Assembly (NCBI GenBank): GCA_958510825.1
Contig: OY294044.1
Span: 47,766,626 to 47,830,625, forward strand
Direction of reading: 5' to 3'
Source of the DNA: Brachypterus glaber
Taxonomy: Eukaryota > Arthropoda > Insecta > Coleoptera > Kateretidae
DNA: 64,000 nt
Part shown: positions 12,193 through 21,933 of the stretch, one piece after another
Layout: each line of letters begins with the position of its first letter
Position numbering within the stretch: position 1 is the stretch's first letter
Made by a program: the position numbers and the translations under genes
The notes under the pieces: generated by a model
The model's database searches: none
The model's input: the letters and a program-made list of their open reading frames with translations, nothing else
What the model was told of the DNA's origin: nothing

Positions 12193-13465
12193 GGTCGGTC
12201 AAGTTAGCCCCCCCCCAGTTAAAACTTAGGGTCGAAAAATACATAGGTAGTTTGCACAAAACTTGCACAACCTTGCACAACCAGAAAAAAAGCTTGCGCA
12301 CTAACCATTGGTTAATTATATGAAAAAAACCGTGGGGGGGGCTAACTTGACCTTAGCCCCCCCCCAGTAAAAAAGTTAAAATTTTTCACTACAATCTAAT
12401 AGTAAATAGCTTGCACAAGCTTGCACAACCAAAATAAAAGCTTGCGCACCCTTAACAAGAGCGGTGAGGGGTAAATAATGTTTACCGTCAGCCCCCCCCA
12501 GAACTAAAATTGAACGAAAAATGTTGTAGTATGTTAAAAAAAGCTTGCACAACCTTGCACAACCAAAATAAAAGCTTGCGCACCCTTAACAAGAGCGGTG
12601 AGGGGTAAATAATGTTTACCGTCAGCCCCCCCCCCCCAGAACTAAAATTGAACGAAAAATGTTGTAGTATGTTAAAAAAAGCTTGCACAACCTTGCACAA
12701 CCAAAATAAAAGCTTGCGCACCCTTGACAAGAGCGGTGAGGGGTAAATAATGTTTACCGTCAGCCCCCCCAGAACTAAAATTTACCGAAAAATGTTGTAG
12801 TATGTTAAAAAAAAGCTTGCACAACCTTGCACAACCAAAATAAAAGCTTGCGCACCCTTAACAAGAGCGGTAACGGGTAAATAATGTTTACCATCAGCCC
12901 CCCCCCAGAACGAAAATTGACCGAAAACTGTTGTAGTATATTAAAAAAAAGCTTGCACAACCTTGCACAACCAAAATAAAAGCTTGCGCACCCTTAACAA
13001 GAGCAGTGAGGGGTAAATAATGTTTACCATATCCCCCCCCCCCAGAACTAAATTTGTCTAAAAACTATTGCAGTATATTAAAAAAAGCTTGCAAGCCAAA
13101 ATAAAAGCTTGAGCACCCTTAACAAGAGCGGTGGGGAGTAAATAATGTTTACCGTCAGCCCCCCAGAACCTAAATTGACCAAACAATGTTATAGTATATT
13201 AAAAAAAAGCTTGCACATCTTTGAACAACCAAAATAAAAGCTTGCGCACCCTGAACAAGAGCAGTGGGGAGTAAATAATGTTTACGGTCAGCCCCCCAGA
13301 ACTAAAATTGACAAAAAAATGTTGTAGTATATTAAAAAAAAAAGCTTGCACAACTTTGCACAACCAAAATAAAACCTTGCGCACCCTTAACAAGAGGGGT
13401 GGTAAATAATGTTTACCGTCAGCCCCCTCAGAACTAAAATTGACCAAAAAATGTTGTAGTATAAA
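12193..13465. repeat. 134-bp tandem repeat, about nine units
   Basis: Units contain GCTTGCACAACCTTGCACAA, CAAAATAAAAGCTTGCGCAC, AAGAGCGGTGAGGGGTAAAT, AATGTTTACCGTCAG and a run of 6-12 C. The AGCTTGCGCAC word falls at about 12291, 12439, 12573, 12712, 12846, 12981, 13108, 13240 and 13375, so spacing is 127-148 bp, mostly 132-139. The array starts where the outer palindrome of the nest ends. Minus-strand frames through it repeat with the unit and are not genes. Confidence 0.9.
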
Positions 13466-13639
13466 ATAAAAGCAAATGCACTTTTTAAGTAGCCTACAAT
13501 ACTTTTTTTACATAAATCAATAATTTGTTGGCGGCAGTGGGTAGGTACTTAAATTATTTTTTTTAGTGACTTAAAAGTTTTTTTATTAAAAAGTTCTTTC
13601 TAATAAAATTTTCATTTTATTGATTTTGTTGTTGAAGAT

Positions 13640-13960
13640 AAAAAATATACTGCCAGTAAAAGAGCTTTCCCATTTTTCACCTCCGCGCGTAAAATGGATT
13701 TTTTATTATCAGATTCAATTTTAGCAACCTTGAAAACCCCAATATACCAATTTTACGATAACTACCCCCCGCCGCTCAGGGGGTGTATTTAGAAAAAAAT
13801 ATTTTAAGATTCTGCTTTAGCGACCTCAAAAACCCGAATATATCAATTTTCAAGAAAACTACCCCCGCCCCTCAAGGGGTGCAGTTAGATTTTTTTTCAT
13901 TATCAGATTTACTTTCAGAAACCTCAAAAACCCCAATATAACATTTTTTACAAAAACTAC
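13640..13960. repeat. Left array of the ~98-bp CCCCTCAGGGG repeat
   Basis: A start block (CTGCCAGTAAAAGAGCTTTC, CGCGCGTAAAATGGATTTTT) is followed by about three units marked by ATCAGATTC-like words at about 13708, 13805 and 13902. Each unit has ACCTCAAAAACCCCAATATA and a short GC hairpin such as CCCCTCAAGGGG. The array is cut by the assembly gap. The same start block and units recur at 15740-16330. Confidence 0.8.
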
Positions 13961-14160
13961 NNNNNNNNNNNNNNNNNNNNNNNNNNNNNNNNNNNNNNNN
14001 NNNNNNNNNNNNNNNNNNNNNNNNNNNNNNNNNNNNNNNNNNNNNNNNNNNNNNNNNNNNNNNNNNNNNNNNNNNNNNNNNNNNNNNNNNNNNNNNNNNN
14101 NNNNNNNNNNNNNNNNNNNNNNNNNNNNNNNNNNNNNNNNNNNNNNNNNNNNNNNNNNNN
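13961..14160. other. Assembly gap of 200 N
   Basis: Exactly 200 undetermined bases. The round number suggests a placeholder rather than a measured length. The gap falls inside a tandem array, where assemblies commonly break, so unit number and order here are unreliable. Confidence 0.95.
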
Positions 14161-15739
14161 GGATCAATCGTTTTAGCGTTATTATTAAAGCTAGCGAAAT
14201 AAAATTTATATCAGTTAATATAAACCCAAAAAGCGATAGGTGTGCCTAAACAAAAGATTTCTACTAGTTTTTATTTCTGAGATATATATTTTAACTCTCT
14301 AGAGACAGTTAAAGCTTTATATTCTAAGGGTTAAAAAAATTATTATAATAAAAAAAATTCTTTAATTTGTTTACATTGGGCAAACAAATCATAGTAATAT
14401 TAAATTATTTTTTAATTAATTAATTTAAAAAACTAAATGTTTTATTTATTTTTTTTATCAAGAGCTCTATTGATGTTACTTATTAACCGACTTCCAGAAA
14501 GGAGGAGGTTATCAATTCGACGTGTGACTTTTTTTTATGTTTGTTTCCGCATAACTTTGGAACGAATAAACGGAATTTAATGAAACTTTTTGCAACTTAA
14601 AGAGGACATTCATAAGGTGGTCCCGTTTCAATTTGACGCTCGGATAATGCCGGGTAAACTGGATAATTAAGATAAATCCAATCATTTTAACACAATTCTG
14701 CCGCTAAACTTGATTCTCTGGACCTGTAATATTAAAATACAAAGAGAAAATGATAAAATAAGGTTGGTTGACTCTTGTGCGTTAAAATAAAAATATTACT
14801 TTTATTTATCTTTAAGATAATGACGTCACAACGCACTGTTCGTGCGTTGTGACGTCACCAGCTTGCTGAGATGGAAGGATAACTATAATTTAGCTTACAT
14901 GACGTTACAAATCTACAAGTTCTGTGTCTCTAAAAAGTAAAAAATAAAAACTTTTTGCAAAAAAAATGAACCGACTTCTATGTCTCTAAAAAGTCAAAAA
15001 TATAAAATACCTAAATCGGAGCCAATTTCACAGCAAACAATAATAAAATAATGAAAAAATAATTGTTATTAATTAATTTAGGGAATGGTGAAATTGGCAC
15101 CGACTGAGGTATTTTTTATTTTTTACTTTTTAGAGACATGGAAGTAATTACTTCCGTAAGTTCATTTTTTTTCCAAAAAGTTTTTATTTTGATTTCAGTT
15201 TAAAAAAAAATGCGTCAACTCAATATCAAAATTATAAACGTCTGGATATGTCATATAAGTTGTCAACATTAAATAAACTTTAACTTGGGTAACATGCCTT
15301 TATATGTCAATTTAATTTTAATTAACAATCAACTGCGATCTTACCCGTATAAACTTTAAAAATAAAACCAGAGCGAGTTTTATAGAAAAATTTCCCATTA
15401 TAGCGCCCTTTTTGGCTCCAAAGCCTTCACATACATAGCGAACTGTATCTAATTTAAATTTCAATTTTTTTAATCGCATAAAATCCGATGCAGAACAGTA
15501 AAAGTAAGCGCAAAAAAGTTCCCTAATTGAATGTAGATGTAATGCAAGGAAATGGTAATTTAGCAAGAAAATCCATAAAAAGATTGTAAAAACGTTTAGA
15601 AAAATTATACTGCTTCATTTCGAAATTGGCTAATTAATTTGATTGCTTAAATTTAAATTATGGGGTCGTTATTAAGGGTGTCCCCATTATTATTCTTTTT
15701 CTTATATTTACTTAAAGTGGAGCACCTAAAAAAATTGGC
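14161..15739. other. Non-coding DNA with a palindromic repeat
   Basis: ACCGACTTCCAGAAAGGAGG at about 14488 opens a sequence of the dispersed-repeat type. From about 14945 to 15195 a palindrome pairs GTCTCTAAAAAGT with ACTTTTTAGAGAC, and GGAGCCAATTTCAC with GTGAAATTGGCACC (centre near 15050). A 16-bp hairpin with CRE motifs is listed separately. No gene is supported. Confidence 0.55.
14821..14857. promoter_or_regulatory. Perfect hairpin with TGACGTCA at each end
   Basis: The 16-base arm TGACGTCACAACGCAC is followed by a 5-base loop and its exact inverse. Both ends carry TGACGTCA, the CREB/ATF consensus. No neighbouring gene shows that it regulates anything; it could be the remnant of a small palindromic element. 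Confidence 0.5.
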
Positions 15740-16330
15740 CTTATATAAATACACTGCCCAGTAAAAGAGCTTTCTCATTTTTCACCACCGCGCGTAAAAT
15801 GGATTTTTTTTATTATCAGATTCACTTTCAGCAACCATAAAAACCTTAGTATACCAATTTTCACGAAAACTACCCTCTGCCCCTTTCGGGGTGAAGTGAA
15901 GAGTTTTGTTATAATCAGATTCCCTTTCAACAACCTCAAAAACCCCAATATACCAATTTTCACGAAAACTACCCCTCACCCCTCAGGGGATGGATTTAGC
16001 ATATTTTTATTATCAGATTCACTTTCAGCAACCTCAAAAACTCCAATACACCAGTTTTCACGAAAACTACCCCTTACCCCTCAGGGGTGAAATTAGGAAA
16101 AAAATATCAGATTTATATTCGTCGACCACAAAAACCCCTATATAGCAATCTTGATGAAAATATTGAAAATATTTAAAAATATTTACCCACCGACCCCCGT
16201 GGGGGTTAAGTTAAAAAAAAAATATTATCAGATTCAATTTCAGCAACCTTGAAAACCCCCATACATAAATTTTCAAATTTTTGTAAAAAAAATGTATTTT
16301 TCCCATTTGCCCCCCTTCCGCACACCAATG
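15740..16330. repeat. Right array of the ~98-bp CCCCTCAGGGG repeat
   Basis: It opens with the same block as 13640 (CCAGTAAAAGAGCTTTCTCA, CGCGCGTAAAATGG). Units are marked by ATCAG words at 15815, 15914, 16012, 16106 and 16227. Each has a CAAAAACCCCAATA core, TTTTCACGAAAACTACCCC and a changing GC hairpin (CCCCTTTCGGGG, CCCCTCAGGGG, CCCCCGTGGGGG). The varying hairpins suggest paired compensating changes. Confidence 0.8.
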
Positions 16331-16363
16331 TTCACCAAAAACAATCCCAAGCGAGAACTTTTG

Positions 16364-16475
16364 GTAACATACCTGTATGCCAAATTTCAAGTCTCTAGCT
16401 TAAAGCGTTTTTAAGTTATCGTGCCCACAAGATTTTCCGGACAGACCGATCGACCGACCGACCGACCGATCGACA
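16364..16475. repeat. Dispersed repeat ending in a GACC microsatellite
   Basis: The words CAAATTTCAAGTCTCTAGCT and GTTATCGTGCCCACAAG lead into GACAGACCGATCGACCGACC and further GACC units (16438-16473). A related stretch (CAAATTACAAGTCTCTGTGT) occurs at about 41970. Non-coding. Confidence 0.55.
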
Positions 16476-16564
16476 ATTTTTTTTTTTGCTCGAAATTGAT
16501 TTATATCTACATAAAACGTCATAAAACGCAAAAATACACAAAAAAAAAATTGAAAATTTTTGCA

Positions 16565-16678
16565 CGAATACAAGGCTTTCCGAAATTTTGAAAATTTTCA
16601 AAATGGGAAAGCAAAATAATAAAATTAGATATAATAGAATAAGTTTATACAATTTACATTTTTTTCGTTTTGTAGTAA
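16565..16678. repeat. AAGGCTTTCCGAAA dispersed repeat
   Basis: ACAAGGCTTTCCGAAA, then a TTGAAAATTTTCAAAATGGG-like word and AAAGCAAAATA, form a ~55-bp segment that recurs at about 35223-35275 inside another element. Non-coding. Confidence 0.55.
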
Positions 16679-17034
16679 TGATATCCGCGCCGATTCAGGC
16701 AGGGCTAAGGGCTTTGGTCACGGATTTCGCTGATAATTTTTTTCAAAAAACCCTTTATTATTTTTTTGAAATTTTCAAGATCAACTACTAGTTACGTGTA
16801 CTTTTAATTAAAAAAATCAAAAAATAGCACTTTTTTGTTATTTCTTTGCAAAAAAACGGAATTTTACCAACTTTTTCGAACTTTATTCGCAGTAGGCGTG
16901 GAAAAATTTTCGTTTACCGGTTAAAACTATTGTCTGCATATCATATTTTATGCTCGTTTCATGATAATAGATTTTTAAGATATACAATAATATTGTATAA
17001 AAATATATTATATTGTGATGATATCCGCGCCGAT

Positions 17035-17270
17035 CCCAAAAGCATCCCGTTTCAAAAATATAATTTTTTAAATTTTTCTTAAAATTTTTTAAACTTGTCA
17101 AAAATTTGACATTGGCATGCAATAACTCAAAAACGGTTTAACCTAGAGAATTGCGGTTTCCACCAATAAAAAAATCATATTTTTTTCTATTAAATTGCAT
17201 TAATTTAGTTTCGATAGTTTTTTGTTTTTTCAAGATGGCGGCAAACAAATTAAGGCCAATTTTTTTGCCG
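17035..17270. repeat. Block A, first copy
   Basis: This 236-bp segment begins CCCAAAAGCATCCCGTTTCA and ends GGCCAATTTTTTTGCCG. It is the inner left arm of the palindrome and recurs, nearly identical and equally long, at 18131-18366. Confidence 0.85.
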
Positions 17271-17396
17271 CTATCTTGAAAAACAAAAAACTATCAATAC
17301 TAAATTAAAGCGATTTAATAGAAAAAAATATAATTGTTTTAATAGCAAAAACCGCAGTTTTCTAGGTTAAATAGTTTTTGAGTTATTGCACGTCAA

Positions 17397-17545
17397 TCAG
17401 CCCTATTCACATGTACCATTGAGATTGAAATGTGTGGCAATATTGACGAAAATTGCAAATTGCATTTACGTCAACTGTATTAAAATTGGTATTGTAATTT
17501 TTGTCAATATTGAATAGATTTCAATGGTACATGTGAATATGCCTG
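17397..17545. mobile_element. Nested ~149-bp palindromic MITE
   Basis: TCAGCCCTATTCACATGTAC at the left is mirrored by GTACATGTGAATATGCCTGA at the right, with CAATATTGAC words paired inside. It interrupts the right arm of the 16679-17716 palindrome, between GTTATTGCACGTCAA and AATGTCACA. The opposite arm has the continuous equivalent, TTTGACATTGGCATGCAATA. The target duplication is 2 bp or less and cannot be fixed by eye. Confidence 0.65.
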
Positions 17546-17716
17546 AATGTCACATTTTCAAAAAATTCAAAAATTTTGAATAAAATTTAAAAAATCATAT
17601 TTTCAAAAAAATCCCGTGGAGGTTTTTCTCTTGCATCGGTGGCCTACACATAAAAAAATAATCGGCCAAATCCGTCACCCAAGCCCTCAGCCCTGCCTGA
17701 ATCGGCGCGGATATCA

Positions 17717-17881
17717 TCAGTGAATTTTGTATTTTTCTGCGTTATTTTGCCGGTGGATTTTTCGTTTGGATTTTTCCTGCATTGCTGTAGCAGTGCATTA
17801 AATTTTCATATTTTGGATAGCCCTGCTAGGTAATTATCCTTGAACTTGCAGGATTTCAGCACGGCTGCTCTTCCAAAAAAC
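17717..17881. other. Non-coding spacer before block B
   Basis: Less AT-rich than the surroundings, with CAGGATTTCAGCACGGCTGC. The minus-strand frame continues from block B through here, but no protein family is recognised. Confidence 0.4.
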
Positions 17882-18130
17882 AAAGTATAAAAAAAAATAA
17901 AATTGCAGCTCTGGTAGAAAAAAAAAGTCCAATTCTGTGTCCTGATCTGTGATAGCATGTTACTAACAGGAGAAAGAAACTGAAATGTACAATGTTGCAG
18001 TGTTTTCCAAATTGACAAAGACCTTGACAAGGTCTGGATATTACGGAACCAGTCACAATGAAAACCCAAAGGTTCATTTTTGAGAGATAATGCCCCTGCA
18101 GGGACGATGCCCCTGGAGTAATTATTTCAT
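17882..18130. repeat. Block B, first copy
   Basis: A 249-bp segment from AAAGTATAAAA to GGAGTAATTATTTCAT, richer in G and C than its neighbours, repeated at 18370-18617. Two overlapping minus-strand frames of 73-87 codons cross it without matching any family I know. A captured exon or cDNA piece is possible but unproven. Confidence 0.85.
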
Positions 18131-18366
18131 CCCAAAAGCATCCCGTTTCAAAAATATAATTTTTTTAATTTTTCTTAAAATTTTTTAAACTTGTCAAAAA
18201 TTTGACATTGGCATGCAATAACTCAAAAACGGTTTAACCTAGAGAATTGCGGTTTCCACCAATAAAAAAATCATATTTTTTTCTACTAAATTGCATTAAT
18301 TTAGTTTCGATAGTTTTTTGTTTTTTCAAGATGGCGGCAAACAAATTAAGGCCAATTTTTTTGCCG
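18131..18366. repeat. Block A, second copy
   Basis: Same orientation and length as 17035-17270, with only a few substitutions. It is joined directly to the end of block B copy one and is followed after 3 bp by block B copy two, giving the order B-A-B. Confidence 0.85.
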
Positions 18367-18369
18367 TAT

Positions 18370-18617
18370 AAAGTATAAAAAAAAATAAAATTGCAGCTCT
18401 GGTAGAAAAAAAAGTCCAATTCTGTGTCCTGATCTGTGATAGCATGTTACTAACAGGAGAAAGAAACTGAAATGTACAATGTTGCAGTGTTTTCCAAATT
18501 GACAAAGACCTTGACAAGGTCTGGATATTACGGAACCAGTCACAATGAAAACCCAAAGGTTCATTTTTGAGAGATAATGCCCCTGCAGGGACGATGCCCC
18601 TGGAGTAATTATTTCAT
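18370..18617. repeat. Block B, second copy
   Basis: Nearly identical to 17882-18130 and one base shorter in an A run. It ends in the same TTATTTCAT and then returns to unrelated AT-rich DNA. Such recent identity could reflect a template-switch duplication or an assembly error. Confidence 0.85.
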
Positions 18618-19258
18618 TTGACAGCAAATTTGATAATTCGAGAATCATGTGTAATTCAGAAGATTATTTTTTAAGGATTTATAATATGTCAAACCAACTT
18701 TTATATTTTTTTCATCGCAAATTGATATAATTGTTTTATTACTTATCTTAATATCTTTACGGGCTCAAGTCAAAATAGAAGCTATCCTACATTAAAAAAT
18801 AATAATACTGTGAGCAATGTAAATTAATTAAATTTATTATAAAAATAATAAACAAAATCTTTTTTAAATAATTATTTAAAATTCTCACAAAACAGAAAAT
18901 TAATTTATATTATTTTTAGTTTAATTTTTCAGAGGTGAGGACCTTTTTTTTGGTCATCAAAATTTTACGGTCGGGGGTAGTTGGTAATTTACTACTATGT
19001 ATATATATATAAAAGTAAAGAAAACTGTAGCAAAATTAGCAAAAATATATTTATTTTACCATGAAATAATGAATAATTTAATGCAATTTAAAGTTTTGCG
19101 TTAAAATTACTTAAAGTTTATTAGTTTTTCTTAATATTTGACCAGTTTTTTATCAATTTAGTTAAAAAAATTAAAACTGCTCCATCTATTGTTAAATATT
19201 TAAACCTGATATCTGCCACAACAATCTTACCTTCAATTTTTGCATTATAATTTGTAAA
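18618..19258. other. AT-rich DNA without recognisable gene
   Basis: No protein-like frame, RNA gene or clear arms were seen. A short TATATATATATA run lies near 19001-19011. The 78-codon minus-strand frame at 19121-19357 covers the terminal repeat of the next element and has no family resemblance. Confidence 0.5.
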
Positions 19259-19538
19259 TACAGCCTGTTCCAGAACTCGCGTACCGAAATTTGAGGGTAT
19301 ATTAAAAACCCTCTGGAAAATATAAAAAAAATTCAAAAAAAATCCATCTTCATTCAATTCAAAAATAAGAACGCTTTAAGTGGACCAATACTGTTGCTGA
19401 TTATAAATTACCATTAAAGGTTGAATTTGTAGCTATGGAAGCAAATTTAATTATTGCAGGTACATATTCTGTAGGTTGACATGGTGATTAATGTGACATA
19501 AATATTTATTAATGTCATAAAAAAATATCAAAACTTTC

Positions 19539-20000
19539 ATGATGTTTACTTCAGAAGAGTATTGCGAAATGCTAATTTTATATGGCGAGTGTGGCCGGAG
19601 TGCTTCAGCTACATCTGTAGAATATTCTATTCGTTTTCCCAATAGAGAACATCCTAGCAGAAATGTTATTTTAAGATTGGTGCAAAGGGCAAGAAATTCT
19701 GGAAATTTAACTCCAAACAAAAAAGAGATTGGAGGCGCTCCGCGAACTGCAAGAACTGTCGATTATAAAGAAGCTGTCATTCAGGCTTTTGAAGAAGAAC
19801 CTGAAACAAGCCTTAGTATCGTGGTTAGAAATCTTGATATGTCTAAGACCTCTGTTCAACGAATTCTAAAAGATGAAAAAATGCATCCCTTTCATTACAC
19901 TCGAGTACAATGCTTGACACCGGAGGACTATCCTTTACGAGTCGAATTTTGCACATGGCTGTTGCAGAAACATCAAGAAAATGAAAATGAACACCGATAA
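19539..20000 (+). CDS. DUF4817 helix-turn-helix protein, transposase N-terminal half
   Basis: The 153-residue product starts with a DUF4817-type helix-turn-helix (about residues 3-58, FTSEEYCEMLILYGECGRSA and RFPNREHPSRNVILRLVQRA). A second HTH-like part follows at about 68-115 (VDYKEAVIQAFEEEPETSLS, DMSKTSVQRILKDE), then the linker RVQCLTPEDYPLRVEFCTWL. In family members this linker is followed by the DDE catalytic domain starting with a TDEA-type motif. Here a stop comes just before it, so no catalytic aspartates are present. The frame is otherwise clean. ATGATG at 19539 is the natural start, and AATAAA words at about 20027-20040 could serve polyadenylation. The product could bind the element's own ends, and possibly repress transposition, but that is inference. 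Lying inside the terminal repeats argues for a transposon gene rather than a host gene. Confidence 0.8.
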   Translation: MMFTSEEYCEMLILYGECGRSASATSVEYSIRFPNREHPSRNVILRLVQRARNSGNLTPNKKEIGGAPRTARTVDYKEAVIQAFEEEPETSLSIVVRNLDMSKTSVQRILKDEKMHPFHYTRVQCLTPEDYPLRVEFCTWLLQKHQENENEHR

Positions 20001-20138
20001 AAATTTTTCCTATGTTCATTACTTTGAAATAAATAAATAAAATTCAGTTATTGTATTTTTATTTTATTAATTTGTATTAAGAATTTATAGCCAGTAAGTC
20101 AATTAAAAGATCTGAGTTTCTAATAAAAAAAAACACTA

Positions 20139-20184
20139 CATTCAGCGCGCTGAATGGAGTTGCAGCGGCAGTTTGTTGCTGCCG
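20139..20184. other. Perfect palindrome and adjacent GC hairpin
   Basis: CATTCAGCGCGCTGAATG (20139-20156) is an 18-bp perfect palindrome. CGGCAG at 20166-20171 pairs with CTGCCG at 20179-20184 over a 7-base loop. Both lie within the transposon downstream of its ORF, and could be transposase-binding or hairpin structures. No direct evidence of function. Confidence 0.45.
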
Positions 20185-20530
20185 TCTAAGACGGGTATCA
20201 TAAAACCACCGCCGGATGGAGTGACCCTATAAAAATAGAATATTTGATAGCCTCTGTCGGTTTTGTCAAAATATAATAACCTAAAAAGATTCTAAAGTTG
20301 AAGGTCTTAAACAATGCACGAGTCAACCATTAAAATGCAACCATAGTTACTAATAAGTAGGGAAAAACTAATTTTTAGGTAATTTAACATCAGCAACAGG
20401 ATTGGTCAGATTAAATAGCTTCCTTTTAAATTAGTATTGAAGATGGATTTTTTTTTAAATTTTTTTCATATTTTCCAGAGGGTTTTTAATATACCCTCAA
20501 ATTTCGGTACGCGAGTTCTGGAACAGACTA

Positions 20531-20738
20531 TATGTGCTAAAATTAAATAAAAATCTTTTTTAAGTACTGATTTGATAAAATTATTAAATAACATTACTTA
20601 ATTGCTTTATTTAAAAATATGTGTTTTATTACATTTGCAATGTTGTGTCACAAAAAACATTGTTTTTAACCTTGTCCGCAGTTTAAAGACATACAGTGTT
20701 TCATATTTGCAGTAGAAGAAAAAGTATAGTCTACAACC
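20531..20738. other. AT-rich spacer
   Basis: Short AT-rich stretch between two repeat elements. Nothing recognisable. Confidence 0.5.
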
Positions 20739-20739
20739 G

Positions 20740-20838
20740 GTATGGAATAGTCATTCCGCGCTCGCGGGACCGTCATACTCGCCTACCGGCTCGTATGACA
20801 AACTTTTCGCTCGCGCGGAATAATGTCTATTCCATACT
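20740..20838. mobile_element. ~100-bp CpG-rich palindrome
   Basis: GTATGGAATAGTCATTCCGC faces GCGGAATAATGTCTATTCCATAC, with GCTCGCGGG/CGCTCGCGC and GTCATAC/GTATGAC inside. Its size, its AATAG-type ends and its CpG-rich core resemble the palindromes at 21838, 43175 and 45108, so they may form one loose MITE class. Confidence 0.6.
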
Positions 20839-21837
20839 AGTTATAAAATATACTATTCCAACAAAGTTAAATTCCATGGAATACACCAGATAGCCTTAAA
20901 CGCATTTTCAACTTATAAAAAAATTATTTTCTCAGAAATGCAAACAGATAACTTAGATTTAAAATCTAATACTGTAATCGCTTATAAGCGATTGGTTCAA
21001 TTTTCGTTCCTGTTGATGAAAGGTAAAACAAGAAATAACCTCTGGGATTTCATTGTCGGTGGTTTTGTAAGGTCCAGAGCTTCTTTACAAGGATGCATCG
21101 TCAATTTTCTTTTTTGGTAGGAAACGGTGTGGTGGGTTAATCTGTTTTTGATTGGGACAGCCAAGCATTGCATGAGCCACAATGCGGCAAGGCAGTTATG
21201 CCAATTATTGAATTTTATACGCTATGTACATTAACATAAATTGCACATGAATAATGAAACTATCAAAAAAGTCGTGTAATAACCAAAAATGGCTGCTCTA
21301 AAAATAGAAGAGATTGCATACAACATTGTACTGTTTTAAAAATGTGTACAGTCGACCTAAATTGGAATATTTTCAGCGCTTTTATGAGAAAAATTGGATA
21401 AATTAGAAAATCCATGAAATAAAATAATATTTCTTCGAAATTAGGATTATTGTATTTTGGCATCCAAAATGATTGGAACGGTTTAGATACTATTGTATAC
21501 AATAGTTATTTGTACGCCAAAAAGTCAAAAAATAATTTTGAGACGACCCTGACGAAAAATATGAGCTTAAATTACAAAAATTAGTGTATTATACACATAG
21601 TATCCGAACTAAGTTCGAGACTGTTCTTCATCAAGCTTTTTCACTGTCAAATTCGTGTTCAGCGACCAAAAACACGTAAGAAAAATATAGTCTAATTTAG
21701 AGTAAATGGCTTTTTAATTTTTTGTGAGCCTGTATTATTTTTATGGGAATTATACATTAAGTAGAGAGCCTTAATTTGGCGTTTTTTGTCAAGGAAAAGT
21801 GAAAACAATAAGATCTGGTAATAGTATATTATTCAAT
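20839..21837. other. Non-coding DNA
   Basis: Frames of 60-79 codons here lack any family resemblance and have AT-driven composition. No arms or tandem units were seen. Confidence 0.5.
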
Positions 21838-21933
21838 GAGCGTATAATAGATGCAATGAGGGTGAATTTTGGGGCACGAGCCGAAAAGCGAGTGACCTAA
21901 TCACCCGAATGCTTAATATCTATTATACGCGAG
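21838..21933. mobile_element. ~96-bp palindrome, GAGCGTATAATAGAT ends
   Basis: GAGCGTATAATAGATGCAAT with GGGTGA at the left is mirrored by TCACCC and ATATCTATTATACGCG at the right, around a loop with GGCACGAGCCGAAAAGCG. No coding capacity. Confidence 0.6.

Larger units (their letters stand above)
16679..17716. mobile_element. 1.04-kb palindrome, TGATATCCGCGCCGATTC ends
   Basis: The left end TGATATCCGCGCCGATTCAG is mirrored by CTGAATCGGCGCGGATATCA at the right. Arms continue with AGGGCTAAGGGCTTGGGT-type sequence and meet near 17250, where CAAGATGGCGGCAAACAA faces TTTTTTGCCGCTATCTTG. An extra copy of the terminal word lies internally at about 17018-17036. The 67- to 79-codon frames are repeat shadows. 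Confidence 0.7.
19261..20530. mobile_element. IS630/Tc1-mariner-like element, catalytic part deleted
   Basis: Inverted terminal repeats of about 100 bp run from CAGCCTGTTCCAGAACTCGC inwards at the left and, mirrored, from GCGAGTTCTGGAACAGACTA at the right. They share CGTACCGAAATTTGAGGGTA, AAAACCCTCTGGAAAATAT and a GGATTTTTTTT/AAAAAAAATCC stretch. TA dinucleotides flank both ends (19259-19260, 20531-20532). The interior holds one ORF with the DNA-binding half of a DUF4817-type transposase and no DDE domain. The element is therefore non-autonomous, probably an internal deletion derivative. Confidence 0.75.

Noticed and set aside
12092..13447. Minus-strand frames of 69-82 codons across the tandem array
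   Set aside because: The reading repeats with the 134-bp unit and includes translated C runs (poly-Gly). No protein family fits.
12193..13465. CRISPR-like array
   Set aside because: Units are contiguous tandem repeats without distinct spacers, and the DNA is eukaryotic.
13859..14167. 102-codon minus-strand frame
   Set aside because: Most of it is the run of N in the assembly gap.
17806..18648. Minus-strand frames of 73-100 codons in block B as a duplicated gene
   Set aside because: Several overlapping frames are equally open, no start or domain is convincing, and the end is a poly-Phe run from a T tract; kept only as a possible captured fragment.
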